Of a DNA stretch of 64,000 nucleotides, positions 1 to 9,308 are shown in pieces (position 1 is the first letter of the stretch; each line of letters begins with the position of its first letter). Made by a program: the position numbers and the translations under genes. The stretch spans positions 62,001-126,000 of the forward strand of contig QCBG01000001.1 in NCBI GenBank assembly GCA_003279115.1, in the 5' to 3' direction. Source of the DNA: Prochlorococcus sp. AG-347-E03. GTDB taxonomy: Bacteria; Cyanobacteriota; Cyanobacteriia; PCC-6307; Cyanobiaceae. A model generated the notes under the pieces. It was not told where the DNA came from. It saw nothing but the letters and a program-made list of their open reading frames with translations, and did not search any database.

Positions 1-166
1 AATCACAATAAAAACACCTTCTGTGGCAAAAAGGAATGTGCACATAAGCACTTCTTGGAAACTTATTCATAATATAAATTCATTTTTAAGCTCCCAAAAC
101 GTATTAAGTATCGAAAAAAATAAGATCCTTATTTACTCAATTAATAAATCCTAGTAGATTATAGAT

Positions 167-1276
167 ATGACAGATATCATAGTATTAATTTTATTTGTAT
201 TGTCTGGGGCTGCTTCAGGATGGCTTGGTGTTGATTTATTGCCAGTAGACATACTCAAACAGGTATCTAATGTAGAAGGTTTTAGAATTGTTTTAGCAAT
301 AATTGGTTTTTTTGTAGGATTAGCAGCTGGTTTTGTATTTCTTCAACTTAGAAAGACGTTTCTTGATCAAATAAGAACAATGCCTACGGACTTACTAATA
401 AGTAGGTCTGTTGGATTAATTTTAGGATTACTTGTTGCGAATCTCCTACTTGCTCCAATACTATTAATTCCCTTCCCTAGAGAGGTTTTTTTCGCAAAAC
501 CCTTAGCAGCTATATTAAGCAACATTTTCTTTGGTGTGCTTGGTTATAAGTTGGCAGATACCCATGGAAGAACATTATTGAGATTATTTAATCCAAATAA
601 TACTGATGCATATCTAGTGAATGAAGGTATCCTCCCTGCTGCAAGTCCAAAAATTCTAGATACTAGTGTAATTATTGATGGAAGAATCAATGGCCTATTA
701 AGTTGCGGATTATTGGAAGGGCAATTAATTGTTGCTCAAAGTGTAATTGACGAATTACAAACTTTAGCTGACTCAAGCAGTAATGAAAAAAGGTCGAAAG
801 GCAGAAGAGGTCTCAAGTTATTAAAAGAATTAAGAGATTTATATGGGAGAAGACTCGTAATAAACCCAACAAAGTATGAAGGTAATGGGGTAGATGAAAA
901 ACTCTTGAAGATTACTGAAGATATGACAGGAACTTTGATTACAGCTGATTATAATCTTTCTCAGATTGCTGGAGTTAAAGAATTAAATGTTATGAATTTG
1001 AGTGATTTGGTTATTGCTTTAAGGCCAGAAGTACAACCAGGAGAATCACTTAATATAAAAATTGTTAGAGAAGGCAAAGAAAAAATGCAAGGTATTGGAT
1101 ATTTAGATGATGGAACAATGGTTGTAATTGATGAGGCAAAGAATTTTGTAGGAAGCAGATTAGATATAGTCATAACAGGAGCATTGCAAACTCCCACTGG
1201 AAGAATGGTCTTTGGAAAACTAATAAATAATCCTGAGTCAAACAAATCTTTTAAATCACCAGCGACACAGGGCTAA
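167..1276 (+). CDS. PIN/TRAM-domain membrane protein (YacL-like)
   Basis: This 369-residue protein has about four hydrophobic segments in its first 130 residues. A PIN nuclease-like domain follows, starting near residue 163 (LDTSVIIDGRI, with the first conserved acidic residue). A TRAM-like beta domain lies near residues 285-350 and the tail is short and polar. This is the architecture of the YacL family, found in cyanobacteria and Gram-positives. PIN domains usually cleave RNA and TRAM domains bind RNA, so a membrane-anchored RNase is the likely role; the substrate is unknown. The ATG start directly precedes the hydrophobic segment. The gene ends about 40 bp before clpR on the same strand, so co-transcription is possible. 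Confidence 0.85.
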   Translation: MTDIIVLILFVLSGAASGWLGVDLLPVDILKQVSNVEGFRIVLAIIGFFVGLAAGFVFLQLRKTFLDQIRTMPTDLLISRSVGLILGLLVANLLLAPILLIPFPREVFFAKPLAAILSNIFFGVLGYKLADTHGRTLLRLFNPNNTDAYLVNEGILPAASPKILDTSVIIDGRINGLLSCGLLEGQLIVAQSVIDELQTLADSSSNEKRSKGRRGLKLLKELRDLYGRRLVINPTKYEGNGVDEKLLKITEDMTGTLITADYNLSQIAGVKELNVMNLSDLVIALRPEVQPGESLNIKIVREGKEKMQGIGYLDDGTMVVIDEAKNFVGSRLDIVITGALQTPTGRMVFGKLINNPESNKSFKSPATQG

Positions 1277-1316
1277 ATCTAGCTAGAATCAGTTCAATCT
1301 TAATTTCGTGATACAA

Positions 1317-1979
1317 ATGACTGTATCTGCTCCTTATTACGGCGAAAACACCGTCATGAGGACCCCGCCCCCTGATCTTCCCTCTCTTTTACTTAAAGAG
1401 CGAATTGTTTATCTTGGTTTACCATTATTTTCAGATGATGATGCGAAAAGACAATTAGGAATGGATGTTACTGAGCTAATCATCGCTCAACTTCTTTACC
1501 TAGAGTTTGAGGATCCAGAAAAACCAATTTATTTCTACATCAATTCAACAGGAACAAGTTGGTACACTGGTGACGCCGTTGGATTTGAAACAGAAGCTTT
1601 CGCTATCTGCGACACAATAAGCTACATCAAGCCTCCAGTACATACAATATGCATCGGACAAGCAATGGGGACTGCTGCAGTTATCCTTTCATCTGGCACT
1701 AAGGGACAAAGAGCGGCTCTTCCACATGCCTCTATCGTTTTACATCAACCTATAAGCGGTGCAAGAGGCCAAGCAACCGATATCCAAATAAGAGCTGAGG
1801 AAGTTTTGAAAAATAAAAAATCAATGCTGGAGATTCTATCTCGTAATACTGGAAAGACTATCGACGAACTTTCAAAAGATTCTGACAGGATGAGTTACCT
1901 CAACCCCCAAGAAGCCCTAGATTATGGAGTTATCGATAGAATACTAACAAGTCAAAAAGATTTACCTAATAAAATTTAA
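1317..1979 (+). CDS. clpR: ClpR, inactive ClpP-like subunit of the Clp protease
   Basis: The protein is a ClpP-family fold of about 220 residues. The segment that carries the nucleophilic Ser in ClpP (AASMGA) reads AMGTAA here, so Gly occupies the Ser position. The His of the catalytic triad is kept (VLHQP). Loss of Ser with retention of the fold defines ClpR, which in cyanobacteria assembles with ClpP3 into the essential mixed ClpP3/R core. I chose the ATG at 1317 over an in-frame GTG at 1308 because MTVSAPYYG is the usual ClpR beginning. The next gene, 24 bp downstream, is clpP3, which matches the known clpR-clpP3 operon. Confidence 0.93.
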   Translation: MTVSAPYYGENTVMRTPPPDLPSLLLKERIVYLGLPLFSDDDAKRQLGMDVTELIIAQLLYLEFEDPEKPIYFYINSTGTSWYTGDAVGFETEAFAICDTISYIKPPVHTICIGQAMGTAAVILSSGTKGQRAALPHASIVLHQPISGARGQATDIQIRAEEVLKNKKSMLEILSRNTGKTIDELSKDSDRMSYLNPQEALDYGVIDRILTSQKDLPNKI

Positions 1980-2003
1980 CCTTCACAAAACTATTTTAAA
2001 ATC

Positions 2004-2615
2004 ATGCCAATAGGAACTCCAAGCGTGCCTTACAGACTTCCAGGAAGTCAATACGAAAGGTGGGTTGATATATATACAAGACTAGGTGTTGAAAGAATTC
2101 TTTTTCTTGGACAGGAAGTGAATGATGGTATTGCTAATAGCCTTGTTGCACAAATGCTTTATCTAGATTCTGACGATAATTCCAAACCTATCTATCTCTA
2201 TATAAACAGTCCAGGAGGATCAGTTACTGCTGGCTTAGCTATATATGACACTATCAAATACGTAAAAAGTGATGTAGTAACAATCTGCGTAGGCCTCGCA
2301 GCCTCAATGGGAGCGTTCCTATTGGCTGCTGGCACAAAAGGTAAAAGAGTTGCTTTGCCTCATAGCAGAATAATGATTCATCAACCTCTAGGAGGAACTT
2401 CTCAACGTCAAGCAAGTGATATTGAAATAGAAGCTAAAGAAATTTTAAGAATTAAAGATATGTTAAATATGTCTATGGCAGATATGACAGGCCAAACATT
2501 TGAGAAAATTGAAAAGGATACTGATAGGGATTATTTTCTAAGTGCGGAAGAGGCAAAAAACTATGGCCTAATTGATAGAGTAATCACACATCCAAGCGAA
2601 GCAAATCAATCTTAA
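2004..2615 (+). CDS. clpP3: ClpP3, ATP-dependent Clp protease proteolytic subunit
   Basis: This 203-residue serine protease subunit keeps the full ClpP signature. The nucleophile Ser101 sits in AASMGAF, His126 in MIHQP, and an Asp in the DTDRDYF segment. It should form the active part of the tetradecameric core whose inactive partner is encoded immediately upstream. Substrates would be delivered by a Clp/Hsp100 chaperone, which is not in this window. The length is normal for the family. It is co-directional with clpR and separated from it by 24 bp, so one transcript probably covers both. The paralog number (3) comes from pairing with clpR and would need a tree to confirm. Confidence 0.93.
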   Translation: MPIGTPSVPYRLPGSQYERWVDIYTRLGVERILFLGQEVNDGIANSLVAQMLYLDSDDNSKPIYLYINSPGGSVTAGLAIYDTIKYVKSDVVTICVGLAASMGAFLLAAGTKGKRVALPHSRIMIHQPLGGTSQRQASDIEIEAKEILRIKDMLNMSMADMTGQTFEKIEKDTDRDYFLSAEEAKNYGLIDRVITHPSEANQS

Positions 2616-2725
2616 ATTTTCTAAATAAATATTTTAATTTTCATTTTTAAATTAATAATTTTTTGGTTTATTTACACCTTTAATGTCTAAAATATTAATT
2701 ATCTTATGTAAAGAAGCTACAACTA

Positions 2726-3715
2726 ATGACCCAACTCTTTTACGACACAGATGCAGATCTAAGTCTTTTAAATAATAAAACGATAGCTATTATTGGATAT
2801 GGTTCGCAAGGCCACGCACATGCCTTAAATCTTAAAGATAGCGGTATGGATGTAATTGTCGGATTATATAAAGGAAGTAAGTCTGAAAGCAAAGCTATTA
2901 GCGATGGTCTACAAGTGTTTAGTGTTTCTGAAGCTTGCGAAAAAGCAGACTGGATTATGATTCTCCTACCAGATGAATTTCAGAAAGATGTTTACCTTAA
3001 AGAAATAGAACCAAATTTAAAAGAGGGAAAAATTTTAAGTTTCGCTCACGGTTTTAATATTAGATTCGGACTTATCAAACCTCCAAGTTTTGTAGATGTT
3101 GTAATGATTGCCCCAAAAGGACCTGGACACACTGTTCGTTGGGAATATCAGAACGGTCAAGGTGTTCCTGCATTGTTTGCAGTAGAGCAGGATTATTCCG
3201 CAAATGCAAGATCATTGGCGATGGCTTACGCTAAAGGGATTGGAGGTACGAGAGCAGGGATTCTTGAAACAAACTTCAAAGAAGAAACAGAAACTGATTT
3301 ATTTGGCGAACAAGCGGTTTTGTGTGGAGGATTATCAGAACTCGTCAAATCAGGCTTCGAAACTCTTGTAGAGGCAGGATATCAGCCTGAACTTGCTTAC
3401 TTCGAATGTTTACATGAAGTTAAACTTATTGTTGATCTGATGGTGAAGGGTGGCTTATCCCAAATGAGAGATTCCATTTCAAATACTGCAGAATATGGAG
3501 ATTATGTAAGTGGTAAAAGACTTATCAACAGTGATACAAAAAAAGAAATGCAGAACATTCTGAAAGATATTCAAGATGGAACTTTCGCCAAGAATTTTGT
3601 AAAAGAATGCGAAAAGAATAAACCCTTAATGACAAAATTAAGAGAAGAGAACTCAAAACATGAAATTGAGAAAGTAGGCAAAGGTCTACGCTCGATGTTC
3701 AGTTGGCTGAAATAA
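2726..3715 (+). CDS. ilvC: Ketol-acid reductoisomerase
   Basis: This is a class I acetohydroxyacid isomeroreductase of 329 residues, the normal length. It isomerises and reduces acetolactate or acetohydroxybutyrate using NADPH and Mg2+, in valine, leucine and isoleucine synthesis. The N-terminal Rossmann motif [13 protein letters not shown] binds NADPH. The C-terminal knotted domain shows the metal-binding segment [11 protein letters not shown] 110-bp AT-rich gap upstream separates it from clpP3 and probably holds its promoter. The end overlaps the TTG start of cbiB by 13 bp, so the two may be translationally coupled although their pathways are unrelated. Confidence 0.96.
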   Translation: MTQLFYDTDADLSLLNNKTIAIIGYGSQGHAHALNLKDSGMDVIVGLYKGSKSESKAISDGLQVFSVSEACEKADWIMILLPDEFQKDVYLKEIEPNLKEGKILSFAHGFNIRFGLIKPPSFVDVVMIAPKGPGHTVRWEYQNGQGVPALFAVEQDYSANARSLAMAYAKGIGGTRAGILETNFKEETETDLFGEQAVLCGGLSELVKSGFETLVEAGYQPELAYFECLHEVKLIVDLMVKGGLSQMRDSISNTAEYGDYVSGKRLINSDTKKEMQNILKDIQDGTFAKNFVKECEKNKPLMTKLREENSKHEIEKVGKGLRSMFSWLK

Positions 3716-4728
3716 ACTTATTTTTAATATTTCTTGGATCGATTGGTTTTGATTTGTTGATAGGCGATCCAAGATTCTTAATCCACCCTGTTCAGATAGT
3801 TGGCTTTTACATAAAAAAAATATCTGATTACTTCACCAATAATTTTGGAGAAAATAAAAGGATATTATTTTGGGGAGGTTTCTTTATCGCTATATCTTCT
3901 ATTGGAATTAGTTTTAGTTTAGGAAAATTGATAGAACTCAGTTATGTGCTATCAAGAAATAATTTTTTTAGTGGATTATTAATTTTTTTTGGACTTTCAA
4001 GTTGTATAGCAACTAAGGGACTTATTTCAAGTGTGAAAGAGATTGTAGAGCTATTAGAAAGCAAGGAAATTAATGACCAAAATGAGAGAATAATCAAAGA
4101 TAGGGTTCAAAGAATAGTAAGTAGAGATGTAAGTTCATCTTCAAAAAAACATCTCTTGAGATCAAGCACCGAGAGTCTTACCGAAAATTCTGTTGATGGA
4201 ATATTTGGGCCAATATTTTGGATTTTTATTGGAATTCTTTTTATGAAATTTTCAGTTTTTCTCCCAGGTCCTTTGTCACTTGGTTTTTCTTATAAAGCTA
4301 TAAGTACTTTAGATTCAATGATAGGTTACAAATATGATAACTTTAGATATTTAGGTTTTTTCAGTGCAAAAATCGAAGATTTTTTTACGTTTTTACCTTC
4401 AAGATTAGTTTTAATCTCATTACCTTTAGTTAGCGCCAAAGTTAATGAGTATGGATCAATCATAAAAAAAAGCTATCTTGATGGTAAAAAATATGATTCG
4501 CCTAATGCTGGGATTTCAGAAGCTATATTTGCTTATATTTCTGGTATTAAATTGGGAGGCGAAAGTAAATACAATAATGAAATTATTGAAAAGCCAATAA
4601 TCAATGCGAATGGAGATGATTGCACTGAAGAAAAAATCAATTTAATTTGTCAATTAATTTTTAAATTACAATTTTTATGGATAATAATTTTTGTCTTAAT
4701 TTATTTTTTAATCTCGAGTCTAATCTAA
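3703..4728 (+). CDS. cbiB: Adenosylcobinamide-phosphate synthase CbiB/CobD
   Basis: This 341-residue multi-pass membrane protein belongs to the CbiB/CobD family, which attaches aminopropanol to adenosylcobyric acid in B12 (here probably pseudo-B12) synthesis. The N-terminal segment [18 protein letters not shown] is the family signature. The central [19 protein letters not shown] and C-terminal [22 protein letters not shown] segments are also typical. The start is TTG at 3703, inside the end of ilvC; no ATG nearby would retain the DLLIGDP motif. No other cobalamin genes lie in the window, which fits the scattered cob genes of marine cyanobacteria. Confidence 0.92.
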   Translation: MAEINLFLIFLGSIGFDLLIGDPRFLIHPVQIVGFYIKKISDYFTNNFGENKRILFWGGFFIAISSIGISFSLGKLIELSYVLSRNNFFSGLLIFFGLSSCIATKGLISSVKEIVELLESKEINDQNERIIKDRVQRIVSRDVSSSSKKHLLRSSTESLTENSVDGIFGPIFWIFIGILFMKFSVFLPGPLSLGFSYKAISTLDSMIGYKYDNFRYLGFFSAKIEDFFTFLPSRLVLISLPLVSAKVNEYGSIIKKSYLDGKKYDSPNAGISEAIFAYISGIKLGGESKYNNEIIEKPIINANGDDCTEEKINLICQLIFKLQFLWIIIFVLIYFLISSLI

Positions 4729-4771
4729 TAATAAATTAACTTAAAAACCATTAATATAAATAAAAAACATT

Positions 4772-5017
4772 ATGCAAGAAGAAGACTCTTTAATGGAAAA
4801 CCAAAATGATGATTTTACTGATAAGCCATCCACCGATAATGAAGAATCAAGATGGGTAGATAATCAGGGAGATGAAGTAAAGAATGTTTTTGGATTTAAT
4901 AGCAGCGCTGAGCTTGTTAACGGTAGAGCAGCTATGATTGGCTTCCTAATGCTCATATTAACCGAGTTGGTTTTTAGCGGCAGACCTGTGACTTCTTCAA
5001 TTTTTGGTATCAATTAA
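4772..5017 (+). CDS. hli: High-light-inducible protein (Hli) with polar N-terminal extension
   Basis: An 81-residue single-helix member of the chlorophyll a/b-binding family. The helix near residues 49-68 carries the Chl-binding signature AELVNGRAAMIGF. Hli proteins bind chlorophyll and carotenoid in the thylakoid membrane and protect photosystems and assembly intermediates under excess light. The first 45 residues are acidic and polar, unlike the minimal Hli forms at the other end of this window. ATG codons at 4772 and 4793 are both possible starts. A small membrane-protein gene follows after 2 bp, so the two may share a message. Confidence 0.88.
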   Translation: MQEEDSLMENQNDDFTDKPSTDNEESRWVDNQGDEVKNVFGFNSSAELVNGRAAMIGFLMLILTELVFSGRPVTSSIFGIN

Positions 5018-5019
5018 AA

Positions 5020-5232
5020 ATGGAAGAAAAAAAATCCAATCCAATAAAAGTATTTTTATACATATCTGTATGGGTAATAATTTGGGGAACATTAGGTTCT
5101 TTCATAGATTATCCGCTTTATAAAAATAAAATTTACTTAGAAGGAAGCATATATCAGTATCTTACTTTCACAATTACAGCAATAATATCCATAATTAGTG
5201 CAAAGTTTTTTTATAAAAAATTTGATTTATAA
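5020..5232 (+). CDS. Small two-span membrane protein, unknown
   Basis: This 70-residue protein is not recognised. It has two hydrophobic stretches, near residues 10-28 and 45-62, separated by a short polar loop with aromatic residues, and a Lys-rich C-terminus (KFFYKKFDL). The ATG lies only 2 bp after the stop of the hli gene, so co-translation with the Hli protein is likely. The 3' end overlaps a convergent small gene by 6 bp. A thylakoid or plasma membrane role alongside Hli is inference from position only. Confidence 0.6.
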   Translation: MEEKKSNPIKVFLYISVWVIIWGTLGSFIDYPLYKNKIYLEGSIYQYLTFTITAIISIISAKFFYKKFDL

Positions 5233-5484
5233 AAATTTGTACCTAAATTTCTTAATAATTTTAGCTGGTTCATTGTTCTCATTTGACTCATAAAGTATCC
5301 ACTGATGTGTCTCAGTATCATGATCACAACCATAATTTCCAGATGAGTTATCATAACTCGCAAGATATGAATGACAATTCTGATCTGCCTCAAAAGCAGA
5401 ATCATAGCCTGTTAAAAAATATATCAAAAATAGAAGGATTACTAACAAAAAAAATACTTGAAAAACTAAATTTACTATCTTCAT
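5227..5484 (-). CDS. Small membrane-anchored protein, unknown
   Basis: An 85-residue protein with one N-terminal hydrophobic segment (about residues 5-26) and a polar remainder containing two Cys (NCHS and YGCDHD). The layout suggests a signal anchor with the polar part outside the cytoplasm, where the Cys pair could form a disulfide. I do not recognise a family. The gene is convergent with the preceding small membrane gene and overlaps it by 6 bp. Other frames across this stretch are also open, but this frame has the coherent membrane segment and start. Confidence 0.5.
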   Translation of the reverse strand: MKIVNLVFQVFFLLVILLFLIYFLTGYDSAFEADQNCHSYLASYDNSSGNYGCDHDTETHQWILYESNENNEPAKIIKKFRYKFL

Positions 5485-5544
5485 AAATATTTCTAAAATT
5501 TAAATATATCATTTAAAAATTGTTTTTTCGATCTAAAAATATGG

Positions 5545-5799
5545 TTAACGACCAACATTAAATACAAAGTCATGGAATTCTTGATTCTTTAAATAAAGAA
5601 TGACTAGCAATATTAAAATCAAGTTTAAGCCTAATACTATTGATCCAAAAATATTTATTTGTTTTTTACCTGGCAAAGTATATGTAAATTTCTTGCCTTT
5701 AAGAAAACCAGCTAAGCCTTTTTTTTCTTTTTTTGTTTCTTTTATTTGAGTATTTTGAGTATTATTCTTAACTCCATTATTAGAGAAACCTTTTACCAT
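5545..5799 (-). CDS. Small single-span membrane protein, unknown
   Basis: This 84-residue protein has a Lys/Asn/Thr-rich N-terminal half and one hydrophobic helix near residues 49-68 (SIVLGLNLILILLVILYL), then a short tail. The basic N-terminal half preceding the helix predicts a cytoplasmic N-terminus by the positive-inside rule. No family is recognised. It lies in a run of small minus-strand genes between cbiB/hli and hupB with short AT-rich gaps. Confidence 0.6.
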   Translation of the reverse strand: MVKGFSNNGVKNNTQNTQIKETKKEKKGLAGFLKGKKFTYTLPGKKQINIFGSIVLGLNLILILLVILYLKNQEFHDFVFNVGR

Positions 5800-5853
5800 T
5801 AAAAATTAAAATCCAAATTTATAATATTCCAAAAAAATAAAATTTTTTAATAG

Positions 5854-6165
5854 TTAACAATTTTTAATCACATATGGAATCATAAATGAAATTCTCTCAT
5901 TTGAGAAATTTTTCAAAAAATAAGCTTCAATAATTGCCGACTGCATACCCAATAAACTAGATTGACATTTGAATCTATTTTGGTCAAATTCAACTAATTG
6001 AAGTTTTTCTATTTCAGAAACTAACTCTTTACAAACTTGGGTTTGAGAATCTTTAATACAATCACTAGATTCTTTTAAAATCTTCGATTTTGTCGGTATT
6101 GTTTCCGCTATTGCAAAATTAGATAACAATAAAAATTTTAGGAATAAAAAAGTTAAACATTTCAT
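5854..6165 (-). CDS. Small secreted protein, unknown
   Basis: A 103-residue protein beginning with a Lys, a hydrophobic stretch and an AIAE cleavage-like site near residue 20, so a Sec signal peptide is likely. The mature part has four Cys (DCIKD, VCKEL, FKCQS and a terminal NC), which would fit two disulfides in the periplasm or lumen. The segment around LVSEIEKLQL is amphipathic. No family recognised. The gene is co-directional with its downstream neighbour, about 50 bp apart. Confidence 0.6.
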   Translation of the reverse strand: MKCLTFLFLKFLLLSNFAIAETIPTKSKILKESSDCIKDSQTQVCKELVSEIEKLQLVEFDQNRFKCQSSLLGMQSAIIEAYFLKNFSNERISFMIPYVIKNC

Positions 6166-6301
6166 TTCTTCTTAAGACTTCAAAGTTTGAGATAACTCTT
6201 TGAGAGTTTTGTCATTGAGATAGTAGAACTTTTTTGAAATTAAAAAAAAAGATGCTCTAAAAGAACACCTTTGTATTAAAGAAAGAAATAGGCTAATAAG
6301 T

Positions 6302-6577
6302 TTACCCTTGAACTCTATCCTTAAAAAGTTTACCTGCTGAGAATGTTGGAACTCTTTTAGCAGGTATTGCTATTTTTTCGCCTGTCTTAGGGTTTAATCC
6401 CTGTCTTGCAGAACGATCTCTTGGCTCGAAAGAACCAAATCCTAGTATGGAGACTTTTTTGCCTTCCACTACTGAATCAACAATAGTTTCAATAGCTGCA
6501 TCAACAACTAAAGAAACATCCGTTTTTGTGAGCTCTGTACGAGCAGCAACAAGATTTACTAAATCAGCTTTGTTCAT
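6302..6577 (-). CDS. hup: HU-family DNA-binding protein
   Basis: A 91-residue histone-like HU protein. The start MNKADLVNLVAA is the canonical HU beginning, so I placed the start at 6577 rather than at an in-frame ATG 33 bp upstream that would add 11 atypical residues. The conserved core GFGSFEPRDRSARQGLNP and the beta-arm segment GEKIAIPAKRVPTFSAGK are present. HU dimers bend and compact DNA without strong sequence preference. The gene is monocistronic by position and is flanked upstream by a stretch of over 500 bp that holds only possible tiny genes. Confidence 0.95.
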   Translation of the reverse strand: MNKADLVNLVAARTELTKTDVSLVVDAAIETIVDSVVEGKKVSILGFGSFEPRDRSARQGLNPKTGEKIAIPAKRVPTFSAGKLFKDRVQG

Positions 6578-6651
6578 TGAATTGTTTGTAAAGCAGAGAT
6601 TTAGAGACAAGAGTTTTAATCAAGCCTAAAAACCTCGAACTTGCATATCAT

Positions 6652-6789
6652 ATGGAGCAATTACAAATACGGCAACCGAAAATGCCGGCGGCGCAAAGCT
6701 TTATACAAATCTTTGGGACATTTTTAGCTACATTATTTATTTCTATAGCTTCATATTTTACTTGTATAAAAAGTAGCATCTTAAATTAA
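6652..6789 (+). CDS. Possible small membrane protein (45 aa)
   Basis: An ATG at 6652 opens a 45-codon frame. The N-terminus is polar and Gln-rich (MEQLQIRQPKMPAAQ), followed by a hydrophobic helix of about 22 residues and a short basic tail with one Cys. The 5' part (cggcaaccgaaaatgccggcgg) is clearly richer in G and C than the surrounding intergenic DNA, which suggests coding constraint. It is divergent from hup. There is no recognised family and no strong Shine-Dalgarno, so this remains a candidate. Confidence 0.45.
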   Translation: MEQLQIRQPKMPAAQSFIQIFGTFLATLFISIASYFTCIKSSILN

Positions 6790-7157
6790 AAAACAGCTAA
6801 ACCCGTTGCTAATACTAGATTTAGCCTTCAAAGACCTTACTTCATTTATCAAACGGAGAAATGACAAAGGTTCATGAAGTTAAGAATTTGAAGTATTTAT
6901 TATGTTTTATTAACTTTCAGATATATTTCCTTCTCATCACATGAAAAAACATGATTTGTATTTTGAAATCAAGAAAAATCTGATTTTCTCATTTTTAAAC
7001 TTTCTCCCTAAATCGTTCTATGCACTGAACAGATGGATGAATAAATTACAATAAATTAAAAAATCCATACTCTATGAGATCTAATAAAGTTGATTAGTGA
7101 AACCTTAAATTTAAGTTTTTTTTTTAATTTTGCATCTATTATTCAAATATCAGTAAT
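6790..7157. other. Long intergenic stretch with one possible 37-aa frame
   Basis: About 370 bases between the small frame at 6652 and the debranching enzyme. At 6941-7054 (+) an ATG opens a 37-codon frame (begins MKKHDLYFEIKKN, ends LNRWMNKLQ) that is basic and partly hydrophobic; I cannot decide whether it is translated. The last 80 bases are very AT-rich with a run of T, and probably hold the promoter of the downstream gene. No RNA gene or repeat was recognised. Confidence 0.3.
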
Positions 7158-9236
7158 TTGAATAAATTTCCCAATATCTATTTAATCAATGATAAAGAGA
7201 AAGTGACTCATATCAAAAAAGGTAAACCATTTCCTTTAGGAAGTTCTCTAACTTCACAAGGCGTTAATTTTTCCCTAGTAGCCACAAATGCAGAATATGT
7301 AGAAATCTTATTGTTTGAGAAAGAGGATTCTATTGCCCCAAAAACTATATTGAAATTAGATCAGAATCATAATACTGGTCCATACTGGCATGTAGAAATA
7401 AAAAATCTAAATGAAGGTTGTATTTATGCTTTCAGAATAAAACAAAAAAATAATGGTATTAATAAAAACTATGAAAAAAAAGTCTTAATTGATCCATGTT
7501 CAAGGGGTATTACTGGATGGGCAAGTTATATAAGAGGAAATGCATTAAAAACTCAAGAAAATACTAATTCTTGTCTTAAAAGCGTTGTTTGTGACAGAAA
7601 ATTATTTAATTTTAAGGATTATCCAAGACCGAAACATCCTTGGGAAGAAACAATTATTTATGAACTCCATATCAAATCCTTCACTGAATCAACTGATAAA
7701 AATGAAAGTTGTTTCAAGAAATTTTTACAAAAAATTCCTTATCTCAAAGAACTCGGCATTACGACAATTGAATTACTTCCCGTTTTTTGTTTTGATCCAA
7801 CTGATGCACCAAATGGTTTAGAGAATTTTTGGGGCTATAGTCCAATCAATTGGTTTACTCCTCATTTTGAATATCTTTCTAACGAATCCGCTGAAAAGAA
7901 TAGAGAGGAATTTAGAAGATTAGTAGAGGAATGTCATAAAGCAGATATTGAAGTCATCTTAGATGTTGTATACAACCACACATCTGAGGGAGATTCTCAG
8001 GGACCTGTAATATCTTGGAAAGGTATAGATGAAAATCTTTATTACTTTATAGGAAAAGATAAAAATTATCAGGACGTCTCTGGCTGCGGTAACACTATTG
8101 CAGCAAACAGAGGCTTAGTTAGAAAACTAATAATTGAATCGCTTAAATGTTGGGCGAGCGAATTTGGAGTAGATGGTTTTAGATTTGATTTAGGAATTGC
8201 CCTATCAAGAGGAGAAAATCTATCGCCACTCGAAAATCCTCCAATTTTTGAAGATATAGAATGTGAACCTGAACTTATTGATATCAAATTGATAAGTGAA
8301 CCATGGGATTGTGGTGGTTTATATAAATTAGGTGATTTTCCATCTAAAAAGACTTTCACTTGGAATGGCCATTTTAGAGATGACTTGCGGAGATTTTGGA
8401 AGGGGGATAAAGATACAGCATGGAATATGAGCGATAAAATAAAAGGTACTCCATCGTTTTATAAAGAAGATAATATTTTCACAAAATCAATAAATTTTAT
8501 TACTTCACATGATGGATTCACTCTAAAAGATTTAGTAACTTTCAATAGAAAACATAATTTTGCCAATAGAGAACAAAATAGAGATGGTGATAACCATAAC
8601 AATTCTTGGAATCATGGTATGGAGGGACCAACTACAAACCTATTAATTAATGATTTAAGAAAAAGACAACAAAAGAACCTTATCCTTAGTTTACTTATTT
8701 CTAGAGGTGTTCCAATGATACTTATGGGTGATGAGATAGGAAGGTCACAAGGCGGCAACAATAATTCTTGGTGCCAAAATAATTTATTGGGCTGGATGAA
8801 TTGGGAACACGATCAACAAGATTTGGAATTATTAGAATATTTTAAATATGTTATAAAAATCCGGAAAAAACTCAGAAATATTTTTAATCCATCATTTTCC
8901 CCAGAAAATCAAAATATTGAAAATATCCCAACATATCATTGGCATGGAACAAAATTAGATATCCCCGATTGGAGTAGTTGGTCTCACACAGTTGTCTTTA
9001 GCATTAACAAAAGCGATACTAATCCTCTGGTGTGGATAGGTTTAAATGCATATTCACAAAGTATCGATTTCCCTTTGCCGAAATGTAAATATAATTGGTT
9101 AAAAGTTATTGATACTAGTATGCCTGAGATTTTTGAACCCTTAACTATTAATGAAAAATCTGTTTCAATAAAGAGTAGAAGCTCTTTATTAGTAATTTCA
9201 GAAGAAGTATTTGGGGCAAAAAATAATATATTCTGA
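7158..9236 (+). CDS. glgX: Glycogen debranching enzyme / isoamylase-type GH13
   Basis: This 692-residue alpha-amylase-family enzyme hydrolyses alpha-1,6 branches of glycogen. An N-terminal CBM48-like domain (PFPLGSSLTSQGVNFSLVATNAEYVEILLF) is followed by the GH13 barrel. The usual conserved regions are visible: DVVYNHTSEG, the nucleophile Asp in DGFRFDLG, the acid/base Glu in ISEPWDCGG, and the stabilising Asp in TSHDGFTL. GH13 sequence LYYFIG and the C-terminal beta domain follow. Length fits the GlgX/TreX/isoamylase group. The start is TTG at 7158. The next coding gene is a sugar symporter, so a carbohydrate-use context is plausible; tRNA-Gly on the opposite strand abuts the stop codon. Confidence 0.9.
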   Translation: MNKFPNIYLINDKEKVTHIKKGKPFPLGSSLTSQGVNFSLVATNAEYVEILLFEKEDSIAPKTILKLDQNHNTGPYWHVEIKNLNEGCIYAFRIKQKNNGINKNYEKKVLIDPCSRGITGWASYIRGNALKTQENTNSCLKSVVCDRKLFNFKDYPRPKHPWEETIIYELHIKSFTESTDKNESCFKKFLQKIPYLKELGITTIELLPVFCFDPTDAPNGLENFWGYSPINWFTPHFEYLSNESAEKNREEFRRLVEECHKADIEVILDVVYNHTSEGDSQGPVISWKGIDENLYYFIGKDKNYQDVSGCGNTIAANRGLVRKLIIESLKCWASEFGVDGFRFDLGIALSRGENLSPLENPPIFEDIECEPELIDIKLISEPWDCGGLYKLGDFPSKKTFTWNGHFRDDLRRFWKGDKDTAWNMSDKIKGTPSFYKEDNIFTKSINFITSHDGFTLKDLVTFNRKHNFANREQNRDGDNHNNSWNHGMEGPTTNLLINDLRKRQQKNLILSLLISRGVPMILMGDEIGRSQGGNNNSWCQNNLLGWMNWEHDQQDLELLEYFKYVIKIRKKLRNIFNPSFSPENQNIENIPTYHWHGTKLDIPDWSSWSHTVVFSINKSDTNPLVWIGLNAYSQSIDFPLPKCKYNWLKVIDTSMPEIFEPLTINEKSVSIKSRSSLLVISEEVFGAKNNIF

Positions 9237-9237
9237 A

Positions 9238-9308
9238 AGCGGGCGGCGGGAATCGAACCCGCATCTTCAGCTTGGAAGGCTGAGGTTTTACCACTAAACC
9301 ACGCCCGC
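9238..9308 (-). tRNA. trnG-TCC: tRNA-Gly (anticodon TCC)
   Basis: On the minus strand the 71-nt sequence folds as a cloverleaf. The 7-bp acceptor GCGGGCG pairs with CGCCCGC, the anticodon loop is CTTCCAA, and the T arm contains GGTTCGATTCC. The anticodon TCC reads GGA and GGG glycine codons. CCA is not encoded. The 3' end lies 1 bp from the stop codon of the convergent debranching enzyme. No integrase lies next to it, so it is not marked as an integration site. Confidence 0.96.

Noticed and set aside
1-45. Minus-strand frame open to the window edge (starts MCTFLFATEGV at 45)
   Set aside because: Only 15 codons are visible and no family could be recognised; it might be the start of a gene beyond the edge, but this cannot be judged.
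3600-3720. Cobalamin riboswitch before cbiB
   Set aside because: The cbiB start is inside the end of ilvC, leaving no leader, and no B12-box-like sequence was seen.
5211-5405. Minus-strand 64-codon frame overlapping the gene at 5227
   Set aside because: His/Ile-rich with no coherent segment; it is a shadow of the 5227-5484 frame.
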